Origin: Tetmemena sp. SeJ-2015
Taxonomy: Eukaryota; Ciliophora; Spirotrichea; Sporadotrichida; Oxytrichidae
DNA: 64,000 nucleotides
Assembly (NCBI GenBank): GCA_027382625.1
Contig: JAJKFJ010022773.1
Coordinates: 1-64,000, forward strand
Direction: 5' to 3'
The notes beneath the pieces were generated by a model, which did no database searches, was not told the origin of the DNA, and worked only from the letters and a program-made list of their open reading frames with translations. Position 1 is the first letter of the stretch, and every line of letters begins with the position of its first letter. This document shows positions 48,701 through 59,800 of the stretch, piece after piece. A program made the position numbers and the translations under genes.

Positions 48701-48905
48701 TATTTTTAGAATCATGATTTATAATTAATTCTGGCAATTATTGAATACTAATCAAGAAAGGAAAAATTAAAAATAAATCCTTATGTAAGGGTATTATAAT
48801 TACTTTTATTAATTTTATATTCTTATTTCTTAATTTATTTCTTAATGATTCTGATTATTATTTCTTCTTTAGTTTAAATTGAGGGGTGAAGTGAGGAATA
48901 ATATT

Positions 48906-48947
48906 TTGATCAATATCAAATCAAGAATTTACCTATATTGATCAATA
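48906..48947 (+). promoter_or_regulatory. Paired TTGATCAATA boxes upstream of CK1-like copy 2
   Basis: TTGATCAATA at 48906-48915 and 48938-48947, 32 bp apart; the second is 75 bp before the ATG. Confidence 0.65.
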
Positions 48948-49012
48948 ATATAAGATTAATCATGATATATTAAGAACTTTAGTCATTATAAAGTTAAAAG
49001 AGGGAGGAATAA

Positions 49013-52000
49013 ATGCAAGATCTATAAATAGAATAGCAACATCAAGACTTACCAGCTTAGGACTTAAAACCAGAAGAATAAAGTAAGTTAAGAATTATCA
49101 CTCCTTATAAAGATTTATTATAATGTAAAACTTGGGAAGTAACTTTTTCTTTTAGTTGAATAAGAGAAGCCAAGCTTGAGAGAGTTGATGCAACAAGAAT
49201 TTGAAAATCTTCCTCTTAAAATTAGGAGATATGAGAAGAGAGACTTAACTTTGTTTCTATATTTTTAGCCTTGCTAGGCTGGGGAGCGTATGGAATAGTT
49301 GCAGAGTATGAATTAGTAAACCCTAGGGAGTAAATTATTTTATAATTATTAGTCGAACAATGGAGAGAGAATAGTCATTAAGTTTGAGAACACAAAAAGC
49401 AGGCAGCATACACTTCTGTAGGAATCTCTGAACTATAAGATGCTTATCAACGATAAAAAGCTAAATTGTATTCCCAAATACTTTAACCATGGAGTCGCTG
49501 AAGCAGAATCTGGCTAGACTTACACTTATCTTTTAGTTTTACAGTTTTCTGATGATTGAGAAAGCCAGTGAGTCTATAGAATCTAAGATGAGGAAAATAG
49601 TATAAACTGTATTAGGGGGGTAAAAAAGAACTCTTAATGTCTTTCATCGTTTTATTCCAAAAATTACAAAATTTATTTTAATAATTTAATCTCAGAGATA
49701 TAAAAATACAAGATTTTTTTTCAGATTTAAAAATATATTTATTGTAAATCATTACAAGAAACTATTTTTAATACTAAATCTTTATTTCTTATCTAAATTA
49801 ATTTACATAGAGAAAAAAATACTCCGATTTTTGGGGAAAATATTAAGCTAGTAAAAGTAGTATAAAATTAAAACTCATTCTTAGCCAACTTAATATTTTT
49901 ATATTAGTATTTTCATTAAAAAATTTAATAACTTAAATAGAATCGGTTATAAAATAAAAAATACTAGCTTTTTCAATTACAAAACGGGCAGTTGATCAAT
50001 TAAGGATATTGAAAATTATTAACTTTAAATAATTTTAATTACTGTAAAACCAAGAATTTTTCTAAAAAATTCTCTTGAATTGGGCTATTCTTTAAAAAGG
50101 AGAGATAAACATTCAGCTCCCCCTTGCAGAAGATAAAATGAATCACAAATTTGATCTACCTCATGAAGAGATAATAGATATAGTCTAAAAGCGAGATGCT
50201 GAAATAGCAAAACTTTTTTCAAAAGCCATAAAATCTCTTCAAAAGTTTCATGAATCAGGATTCGTTCATCGAGACATCAAACCAGACAATCTCATGATTA
50301 GGGAAATAGTAACTCAAGACGGCGAAGAATATTATTTATTGTAGTGATTTTAGCTAAAAGAAGATTATGAGGTGCTGTTAGTGGATTTAGGAACTGTCAA
50401 GGCCTATTTAAATAAGGACGAACACATCCCTCACATATAAGTTCACTAGATTTTTGGACCTTTAACTTTCTGCTCTCCCTATATACTTAGTAGAACAGAG
50501 AGTAGCAGGAGGGATGATGTCTTCAGCTAAAATAAAATATATATATATTAATTCAAATATTAATGATTTAGCCTGCTCCTTTCATTTATTGGATTGGCAA
50601 ACAAAATATAGGACGAATAAGATTAGGTAATTGCTGTTTATAAAATAGGGAAATACAACGAATAATATGTACAAGATCTTTAATTACTGACTCATTTGCA
50701 AGCAATATATTTTGGAAAAATTTGTTATCATAGAAGTGAGCTTTTTTTAAATCTAAATTGGGAAGGAATTAGTTATTTGCGATTTAGGATTATCTTATCA
50801 CATAGTCACTTTAGGATTTATTATTCCCTATTCCTATTGGTTGAAAAGTGTGTTACATATTGTAATGCCTCCCCTTCAGGAAATAGAATCGTTTTTAGCG
50901 AATCAGATTTCAAGACTCTGATTATTAGGAATATGAAAGCATCTCTGAGTATGATTTAGATGTTTAGAGTAGTTTTCTTTTGATCGCCTTTAAGTTTGTT
51001 ATTTAATTATTTTACTGGATTAATTAAACTATGACTTTTTATTAAGGTTTGTTAACAATTTTTTTTTATTTGAATTTGCAATTACCTAATCTTATTCTTT
51101 CTATAGTCTTGAAGAAAATTTGTCTAAATTATCTTAATATATTTTAAAGAACGGATATTACCTTCCTTACGAAACTGAAATTGCTAACCTAAATCTAGAT
51201 AAAATATTTTCTAATTTTAATAATTTAAAGTAGAGGGGCTGAACTTTTAGTTCGGAACAAAAGTATAGGATAAAAAAATTATTCTGTTTTTATTTAAAGA
51301 TGAAGTTGAGAGGCATAGTAAGAAATACCTTCTCAAGTACCTTAAAATAAAATTAACCTATATAAAATTATCATTTAGACCTAGAGCAAAAAGAAGAGAA
51401 GAGTTTTATGTTGGCTAATCTTAAGAATATTTTTAATAACCTGTATTCGAACCTTGGCTTTGAAGACGTTCCTGACTATGATAACTTGATTATTTAAGTT
51501 CAGACTCAAGAGCCAATAATTGTAGTTGCCAGCGAAGTTACTCAAAATGATGAACTCCCTAATAATTAATTGTAAGCTGAGATTGAAGAGAAAGAATACC
51601 CAAATATTCTTTCAGATAGCTTTATCAATCCTCCAAAATCCCAGACAGAAGAAAATGGCCGTTTGTCAAATATTGAGTTGACAATTTATGATAAGAATTC
51701 AAATTAAAAAAATTCACAGATAATCGAAGAAGACAAATCTTTGGAGAGTTTAGGTTCTTCTAAAAGCATTAATACTCGAGTAAAATCGTAAGAAAATGAT
51801 AGAAGCATTGAATATTATAATTTAAGCACAAGGGGTAATAATCAAATTGAAAGTGGATTATCATAAAAATATTATATTTTAATATAGTAGAATTAAGATT
51901 AAATAATTCTCGACAATGTTAGGAAAAGATTAATTGTTTCAGAGAAAAATATTTTTGAAGAATACTTAAGTTTGGTCATAAATACCAAAATATTTACAAT

Positions 52001-52049
52001 TTTTCATTTTCAAAAGCTTTTCTCTAAATAATGCTACTATTACAAATGA
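49013..52049 (+). CDS. Divergent CK1-like prot kinase, copy 2
   Basis: Paralogue of the gene at 41528. Intron after the PEEQ-equivalent, GAGAAGAGAGA just before an IES, glycine loop LGWGAYGIVAEYE, catalytic loop HESGFVHRDIKPDNLMI, DLG (VLLVDLGTVKAY) in place of DFG, and SSRRDDVFS. The C-terminal block KNIFNNLYSNLGFEDVPDYD is conserved with copy 1, and the tail runs to TGA at 52047-52049. AT-rich inserts near 49.62-50.10, 50.53-50.57 and 50.65-51.1 kb break the kinase domain. The first sits at the place where copy 1 has a much shorter insert, so they may be long IESs of unequal growth. In-frame TGA codons lie only inside these inserts as far as I could follow. Confidence 0.65.
49244..49269 (+). 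other. IES, pointer CTT (CK1-like copy 2)
   Basis: A 26-bp AT-rich insert between CTT repeats at the same codon position as in copies 1 and 3. Removal gives YEKRDLLGWGAYGIV. Confidence 0.65.
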
Positions 52050-52760
52050 ATTATTAAAAATGTTTGGAATTAAGTTTGATTTTGCTCAAGATACTCTTCA
52101 CAATGATTACTCAACATAGCTAAGAATTTAATTAAAAGACAAATAAATTAATTATAGATGAGAATTTAATAGAGAATCGTCACAATTAATAATCATAATT
52201 AATTAATTTGCATATATTTTTCGCTAAAATGGAAATGACTTACAATGAATTCCTCTCACTACGCTGAATAGGAGAGCAGTTTCCTCATTTTTTTACAGAT
52301 TCTTCCTCAAAGTGAAATTGGTAAGTTTAACTATCACAAACATAATCCCCAATCATAAAAGTAGAGCATAATTAATATTAAATATGAATAACTAACTGAG
52401 ATAATGAGATAATTAAAGCTAAATTCATTTTTCTAATTTTCATTTTTCATTTCCCCCCAACTCATGCATTTATTTAGGTTTCTTCGATCTACTTTGTGCA
52501 ATTCTACATTTGAACTCTAAACTTTGTCAAGATAAACTTCGTAGTTTTAAAGAATCACTAAACGCACTCTCCTAAATAATTAGAAATTCAAACCAAATTT
52601 ACAAAAATGCTCAAGTATACTGTCTACTTGCTTTCATTTTCGCTATTTGCATTTATTAATCTATTTTGTAAAATAAAAAATTCACTCCTATATTAAATTT
52701 AAATGAAATAAAATAGTGACAGTTCATTATTTGAATATAGGCAAAATACGTTTATATTAT
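52050..52760. other. AT-rich spacer upstream of the TBE-like element
   Basis: No coding frame recognised. The left end of the transposon must lie here or just after, but no C4A4 telomeric repeat end was found. Confidence 0.45.
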
Positions 52761-52775
52761 CATAGGTTATGAGAA
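52761..52775 (+). promoter_or_regulatory. Shared 15-bp upstream motif, copy 1
   Basis: CATAGGTTATGAGAA, 112 bp before the transposase ATG; identical copy at 55182-55196 before the zinc-finger/kinase-like gene. Confidence 0.5.
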
Positions 52776-52886
52776 TCAAATATAAAAAACAAAAGTTACT
52801 TTAATATAATAGCAGAAGAGATTCAAGAAGGATAAATCAAGATAAAAGGTAAATAACAATAAATTGTTTTCATAGCTTCATAAAAT

Positions 52887-53895
52887 ATGACGATGAAGAG
52901 GAGAGCAATAACAGAGGAGCTGACCTAAATAATAAAACTTTTGAGATTTCGGACATTGACTCCATCAGCTGGCAGCCTCGTCTATGCCACTTACAAAAAT
53001 ATCAAGCAAGCTACAGGAGTTGGAATTTTCACTATCTACTGAGTGTGCTGCAGAGCTCTCACATGTGAATAATGCAAGATTTAGAAACCACTGTCGTCCA
53101 TCCCTGAATTTTGAGCATCTCTGCTACTTGTTGAGCGACCACACTCTGCAAATCCAAAAGCATCTCTCCCTCTCATAGAGATGTCTTAAGTTTCATCGCT
53201 AGTTCCCTGATTGACAACTCGCCAAGAGCACTCTCAGAAAGATCTATCATGCTCTTGGGGTCAAGTTTAAAGTCATGAGAAGCGACTATAGCCTTAGCCG
53301 AAGCAAGCAGGAGGAGATATTGAGGACATAAGTTTATGTATACAAAAGGATCCTTGGACTAGCTAAAGAAAACATAAAAATCATATACCTTGACGAGACC
53401 ATCTTTAAGCCTTACCAAGCAACTATACGATCATGGGCAAAGCCCTATCAGAGTCAGGTCCTTTAAAAAGAAGGTATTAAATTGAACACAATAGCAGCGC
53501 TTGTGATGATTAGCTCTCGCGTAGGACTTGAGGGGTTCGCCCTCAGAGATATGTCCATCAACATAGAAACCCTAGAGACATAGTTCAGGTGCCTGAGGCT
53601 CAAGAATCCTGAGCAAAGGCTTGTGGTCTTCATGGATAACCTTAGAGCTCATCACTCTCGTCCTGTCGCTTAAGCTTGCCTTGATTGCCAAATCGAGATT
53701 ATCTTTAATGCTCCTTACTCATCTCCTTACAATCCTATAGAGGAAGTCTTCTCTCGTGTGAAGGCAAACTACAAGCGGGCTCTCGCCGAGGCAGATTTCA
53801 GAGTAGATTAGGCATAGCATAAGAGCCTCATAGTGAACAGCTTAGAAGCAATAAGGTAGTCTGACTGTATGAGAACCATTGCACGAGGCTTGTGA
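52887..53895 (+). CDS. Tc1/mariner (IS630-type) DDE transposase, TBE 42-kDa-like
   Basis: Catalyses cut-and-paste DNA transfer. Starts MTMKRRAITEELTQIIKLLR with a helix-turn-helix-like region (ATYKNIKQATGVGIFTIY). The catalytic core is intact: first Asp in IIYLDETIFKPYQ, second Asp in VVFMDNLRAHHS, Glu in PYSSPYNPIEEVFSRVK, with DD34E-type spacing. It ends RTIARGL and TGA at 53893-53895. The N-terminal part needs frame changes around 53.04-53.2 kb (TGA in all frames), so this copy may be decayed there or contain unresolved inserts. Read-through glutamines (TAA in VLQKEG) confirm the genetic code. Confidence 0.85.
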
Positions 53896-54089
53896 AAAAT
53901 GGAGATACTTGTGAGAGATTAAGTTTGATTAAGTTTAAATTTAAGGTAACTTAAGTTTATGTTACTCATTTTAAATCTCACACCATAAGTCTCTTAGCGG
54001 GTGGAGAATTCATCATATATTGGTCATGATCTGGTTGCCGCGCACCACCTGCTCCTCGCCCTGTCATTTTAAACTCATTGGCAGCTCCT

Positions 54090-54754
54090 TCATATGAGCA
54101 GCTTATCTCGAACCTCTTCCTCTTCTTTTGCTATCGCTTGCCAGTTGACTTAACTTTCAGAAGAGCTATAGCTCGCCCTTTTTTCTCCGTATATAAGGTT
54201 AAGCAATTTATTTTTACTTGAGTAGTAAGGCTGCGCCTCGAGGCTCTTAAGCATCTCTGGGCTCACCTCAATAGTATCCAGCTTCTCTTCCTCTTGCTAG
54301 CCCGAGATTCTCTATTATTACTGTGCGTGAACAAGCCTCTGTAAAAAATCGCCTCTGAGAGTTCCTAAGATAACGAGCATGAAGTTCCTTTCTGGCAAAT
54401 CTCCTGAATCATCATAGTAGTTTAAGTATCTTAGCAGTTCCTTGTCTCCTTGTATCATCTCGAAGACGCTGGCTACAGAGAGCTCTGGGTAATTAGGAAC
54501 ATTGATCTGCATCAGCTCAGATGTCCTCAAGAACTGTTTCTAGCCTGAGAGGACATCTCTAAGGAATCTGAGGCTGGTCCGTTTCTGTGAAGGAAGATGG
54601 AAACCAGCTAAAGCATAGTTAGCAGTAGAGAACTACTTACCTTAGTACTTTAGGAGAAGAGGTCACTCTTTGAGCTGAACTTTGCTTCCAGGTGCTTGTT
54701 GTTGATTATATGCGTTTGATTGATGCTTGTTTATGTTCTCTAAGATAAGTTCAT
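54090..54754 (-). CDS. TBE 22-kDa-like protein (about 203 aa)
   Basis: Starts MNLSQRTQTSINQTHIINNK at 54754. A 56-nt intron (54640-54585) joins SDLFSQSTK to KRTSLRFLRDV. The conserved-looking centre reads LMQINVPNYPELSVASVFEM and DDSGDLPERNFMLVILGTLR. The C-terminus is Gln/Glu-rich and ends KEEEEVRDKLLI with TGA at 54092-54090. The calculated size, about 23 kDa, fits the 22-kDa ORF of TBE transposons, whose function is unknown. Lies between the transposase and the zinc-finger/kinase-like gene, on the opposite strand. Confidence 0.75.
54585..54640 (-). other. Spliceosomal intron in the 22-kDa-like gene
   Basis: GTAAGT donor, branch-like CTGCTAAC and pyrimidine-rich CTTCCTTCACAG acceptor on the minus strand. 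Only this acceptor keeps the downstream frame; the nearer CTTTAG does not. Confidence 0.75.
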
Positions 54755-54901
54755 CTTGACACGCGCTATGTTTTCTCTGCTTTGTCTACCTTAAAAATAA
54801 TTAGGATACTAGTTTAATTAAGGTACATAAGTACTAATCGAAGCTTATGTACTTAATAGACTATACGCTAGCAGAATAGTACGAAGTTAGGAAACTCTGT
54901 A

Positions 54902-54919
54902 GGACATAAGTTTATGTCC
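54902..54919. repeat. Palindromic repeat GGACATAAGTTTATGTCC
   Basis: Best copy of a near-palindrome found five times in the element: 53324-53339, 53945-53966, 54822-54852 (arms separated), 54902-54919 and 55221-55240. One copy lies inside the transposase gene. Confidence 0.6.
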
Positions 54920-55181
54920 CTAAGAAACTCCTTGCTCAAGCTGACCTAAACTGCCTCTGAGTCATATCCTGAAGCCATAGCTAAAAGGCTCTTGAGATGA
55001 GATGAGATGAGGAATTCAAAAAATTCAAAATGGTATGGATATGGATGTTTTAGACTAGAGAAAAGATATGGATTTGGACATCTCATGCAGGGTAGGGTTT
55101 TGGACATTTTCCAAGAGCAAATTGGTATGGATTTGGATGCTTCAACTTACCTTTCCTTCTTATAGCAGAGGGTGGAGTCGC

Positions 55182-55196
55182 CATAGGTTATGAGAA
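55182..55196 (+). promoter_or_regulatory. Shared 15-bp upstream motif, copy 2
   Basis: CATAGGTTATGAGAA, 79 bp before the ATG at 55275. A common promoter element for two genes of the transposon is the simplest reading. Confidence 0.5.
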
Positions 55197-55274
55197 CAAT
55201 CTTCAATTATTAAAAGGCAAGGGACGTAAGTTTATGTACTCTATTATTATATAGGCATTAAATCTGTATTTAAT

Positions 55275-56817
55275 ATGAAAGCCAGACGCCTATTACGAAG
55301 CAGCCAAATTGACCAGAGTAGCATATCAAATGAATACAGCTCGAGAAAAAGTGACATGAGCTCTCCTTAGCAATCCAAAACGTCTTATTAAGCGTAGGGA
55401 GGGGATGAGCTATACGAATCATGGCTGTTGCTATGGAAGTTGCAAAGAAAAGGACGCTAAAAGAAATAGTCCTAAAGGCCTTAGCTTCTCATGGGATGCC
55501 AGTAATGTAGCAAAATCTATAAACCAAAAGAACTCAAACGACATATGAGGATTCATGAAAGAGTAGAAGGATGCTACTAACAGCTCAAAATCAGAGGAAA
55601 GTATGAGTGCATTCTCTGCTCCGGAAAAATATTTGCTTTTACAAGCTCTCGCCAGCTCAAAGATCATTTGGCTCACCATACTGAGGATGAGCTCCACAAA
55701 AATGGATACTCACGACTTATATTGAAGACGCTCAAGCCATATTAAAATTAAGAGTCAAAAGAACTTAAAAACACGTAGTCTCTTGAATTCGAAAGCTCAA
55801 CTCACAATCATCTATAGTAGTAGGAATATGCTCAATCGACTGAGAATGAAAATGAGCTTTAGCAGCTTGAATCCAAGGAGGATGTTTATCCTTAGCTCAA
55901 AGAGGGAAAATAAGAATAGCTAAAATTCTCTAGAGATTATTTCTCCTTGTACTTCGCTCTATCCTCAGGATTTGCTATGTCATAGTCAAATAGAGTAATA
56001 ACTCTAGGACTTGGAAATAACATTTAAAATCCACTGGGAGCTTATAATAATGACATAGCGCATGGTAGCCTTGGGTTAACTCTTCCTTGTTCCTCCAGAC
56101 TCCACTCAAAAGGATACGAGTCACTACTCATTCTTTAGCAAATATGAAATAAGGAAGGACACCTCGTCCTTTTTGAGAGCGTTCTAAGATTTCAAAGTTG
56201 CCTCGCACTTAAAGAGCAAAGGCGTCGAATGCATTGACGTAATCTAAAAAATGTACATCTGGAGCGAGGGAGTTTTTATGATATACGAAGACTACGACTA
56301 TACTTTTGCATAGTTCACGAAGGGACCTGCCTCACCTTACATGCTACTCGAGGTGCTGGAAACTATGCTAACCATTGTAAAAGGTATTCATAGCCAAGGA
56401 GTCACCCACAGATGCTTGAACCCAACATACTTTAAGATCAAAGCGCCAAGCCCTCCCAAGGTTATCTTGGGGAATTTCGAATATGCCTCAATCCCAGGCT
56501 AAACCAGCTATGATTTGGACCTGCCACCAATCCCATGGATCAGACATCGTGAGGTAGCAGAGATAGTGGGAGCCAAACCTTGTCTTGACACCTACTCGAT
56601 GGGTCTCATAGTTTGCAGCGGTTTCTTAAAAGAGCCCTTGCTCTCCCTCACTACTCAGCATGGCTCTGTGAAGCAGGCGCTGCTCTTTAACTGTCTGCAG
56701 CCGGAGTACTCGTACTATGAGAAGTGGCTCATGCAGTCCCTATCAAACTTCAATGGCATCAACCTAACATTGCAAGACCTTCGAGAGAATTTAAGAAGGC
56801 TATATATAAAGCCATGA
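55275..56817 (+). CDS. TBE 57-kDa-like protein: C2H2 zinc finger plus kinase-like domain
   Basis: Starts MKARRLLRSSQIDQSSISNE. Zinc-finger region: CCYGSC...HMRIH and YECILCSG...LKDHLAHTED, both C2H2-type. A Gln/Glu/Ser-rich linker follows, then a kinase-like domain: FMIYEDYDYTFAQF (hinge-like), IHSQGVTHRCLNPTYFKI, where the catalytic-loop pattern HRDLKPxN has become HRCLNPTY, and VILGNFEYAS in the DFG position. Catalytic Asp, Lys and DFG are therefore missing and it should be a pseudokinase. It ends NLRRLYIKP with TGA at 56815-56817. Frame changes near 55.42 and 56.14 kb mark small indels or inserts. Confidence 0.8.
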
Positions 56818-56850
56818 TTTATTGTTTTTGTTGATTAAGTTTTATCCTCT

Positions 56851-59800
56851 ATTTTTCTTCATGATTAGTCTGCGAATATAAAGTGGTCTATTTTATTTAT
56901 AATTTGTGAAAAACTGTTGACTTTCGAAAAATTTTAAAAACCAAAGGAAATTAGTAAAAGTAGTTTTCTCCACTGAAAGCAAAAAGCTAAACTGAATTTT
57001 TTTATAAAGCACAAATAAATTTTAGATTAAAATTTTAAAATTTTTAAATTAAAAATTTTTGTTTACCTGCCCTTGAATTTACATAGTTGCACTAATCATC
57101 TTGGACTTATTATCTTTTCAGATCAGTGCACATTTCCATCATTGAATAAATTCTTGATCTTTTCCATTTTAATAATGAAATTAAAAACCCCCAAACCAAG
57201 CCAAAAAATTTTCTCCAAAATTTGAAGGAAGCCCCTTAAGGCAGTTTGAAAAACTAAAATTTAAAAATTATCCTTAGTTTCCCTTGGGAATTATGTCAAT
57301 TTACACCTTGACAATTTTGGGTGGGAATTTTCAGTAATAGTCCTAAGCGACTAAAGGGAAAAAGGTTTAAAAAAGTTTAAAAGGAAGCTCTTCAGTGCGC
57401 GCATGATATCTACTAAGGGGTGCAAAGTAGATGATCAAAGATGAAGCTGATATTAATTTTTGATAAACTAGAGAACAAGCTTCAGATCGCAGATCGAAGG
57501 GTTAATCTGCCATTTCTACTCCCTTTGAAGTTGCAAACACACTATTTATATTATTTTATTCAATCTCCAATTTTAATTTAATTCTTTCCTATATTGACAG
57601 AGATCTAAGACAAAAAGCTCTAATATAGTTCTAAAAATAAGGATTTTTACCCTTTTAAAATATAAAAAATTTTTTAATTTTTCCTATCAATATTTAAATT
57701 TTTAGAAAACCGAAATTTTTTGTTTAAATTTATTTTTAATAAAAACATATAATAAAATTTGAAATTTTAAAAAATTTGATTTTTTAAAATTTTTTTTAAT
57801 TATCAGGCTTAAAAAACGATCTTTTTTTAAAAAAAATTTTAAAATCCTGAAAAGGGCCTTTTTGGGAATTTTTTTAAAAATATAGCAAAGAGATCCTCTC
57901 ATAAGGTTGTTTTTTTGGGGTGTGGATTCTATGTTCTAAAAATTTTAAATTTCTAAAATAAAAAATTGGAAAAATTTAAAAAAACGAATAAATCCTTTTT
58001 TAAAATTATAAAAATTTTTTTAAGCTTTCTAAAAAATTAAATTTAACCCCGGAAAAGCAATTTAAAATTATATTAAAAATAAACCCCATAACCTATTTTA
58101 ACTTAGATAAAATAGTAAATTTAAGAAATTTAAATTATTTATATATGATATACCCCGCATTCCCCAAAATTACAGAAGAGACTTTAAATTAAGAAAAGGG
58201 GCCAGATCCCCTAAAATTCTAAAAAAAGCAATAACCCCCCCAAATTTTTCATCCAAATATTAATATCCCAATATGATAGAGTTTTTGTTTGAGTAGATAA
58301 AGAACACCAGGTTGTTTGGGTGTTATAAATTTTTTCTGTGATGAGATAACTCCATTCTAAGGTTGCCCCTTGGGCACAGGGCCTTTGGACACATTGAACT
58401 GACTATCTGATAAATTTTAAAAGACTTTTTTAAAATTTCCCCTAAAATTAAACGGGCGTGATTTCATCTTACTATTTAATCAAACTATGTTAATTACACT
58501 GCAATGATTTTAATACCCCATCATTTCATTTCACGAAATCACGCATTTTTTTTGGGTTTTTTTTTTAGTGAAATTAATGAGTTAAAATTTTCTTTTTTTT
58601 CTTTTTTTAGACATTTTTTCCCCTTAGTTTTTTATGGGTCATTAAATTAACTTATGACAAAATTTAAAAGAAAAAAAATTTGTATATTTTTTTAAATTCC
58701 CATTATTTTTAATATTGAGAAAAATCTTTTGTTTAAATTTTTAAATTGGCAAAAAACCCCAAATTTTTTTGGGAAAAAACCCCTTTTTTTTTGGGTAATT
58801 TTTTGGAAAAAAAAATGGTAAAAATTTTTGCATTTTTTCGCCCTCCGTAAGCCCCTTTACCCTCCTTTTTCCAGCCTTTAAAAAAATCTTTTAGAAAATG
58901 AAAATTCACGGATAAAACCCGACTAGGGCCCCCTATCCCCCCTTTTTACCTTTTTCAATAGCCCTAAAAAAAATTTTTAAAAAAAAAGGCAATTTTCCCC
59001 CGGGGTTTTTTTTCCCTTTCCCAATTGGCTTTTTGACCCCCCTTTCCCCTTTCCCGAAAATTTTGAAATGGACCCCATTTCGCCAAAGTAATCATATATT
59101 GCGCATCCATTGGTGGTGTTAGTTAAAAAAAAATTTGGGGGGAAAAATGGCCAAAAAGGGGCCCGAAAAATGGCATTTTTTTTTGGGAAAAAATTTTTTC
59201 CGCAAAAAGGGTCTCGTTGGGTTTCCCTCTTTGATTAGCTTAATCATCCCCGGAAGCATAATTTTCAACTTTTAACGGCTGAAAAAAGAGTTTTCTTTTG
59301 TCGACTATTTTTTCTGAGAAACCCAAAAAATAAAAAGAAATAAATTTTTTTAAAATAAATAAAGAATAAATTTTTTTTCTTTATGTGAAAATTTATAGCT
59401 GATTTTTTTTCTTTTTAATTTTCCTTTTCCCCAAAAATACCCCTTTTTTTTTTAAAGTTTTTCCCAATAAAAAAAATTCGCTCTCTCTTTAAAATTGAGT
59501 GAACTAATTTAAATTTTCTCTTTTTGCCTCATTTAGAGTTTTTAGTAACCTTTCATTTTTTTATAAAAAGAATTTAAGATAAAGCATTATAAGGATCTTT
59601 GATAGACTAGAGGGACAAACTCGAATGCTCTTACAAATTTCAAGTCACCTTTCTTTAATGGCTTTCTTATTAATTTCTAATTTTTTTCCTTTTACGAAGA
59701 CGAAGTAAATAAAGTATTATTAACTTATGAAAACTAGAACATTAGAACCTTCGATAAAATAAGACTAATCAGCTATTATTTTCTATGCTATAGAGAGAAA

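Larger units (their letters stand above)
52761..56850. mobile_element. TBE-like germline transposon (three-gene set)
   Basis: About 4 kb with three genes in the arrangement +, -, +: a Tc1/mariner-type DD34E transposase, a ~23-kDa protein with an intron, and a zinc-finger plus kinase-like protein. This is the gene set known from Telomere-Bearing Elements of Oxytricha-type micronuclei (42-, 22- and 57-kDa proteins), whose transposases act in programmed DNA elimination. The limits given are those of the genes and a shared upstream motif. I did not find the telomeric inverted-repeat ends of classical TBEs, so the exact ends are unknown. Confidence 0.75.
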
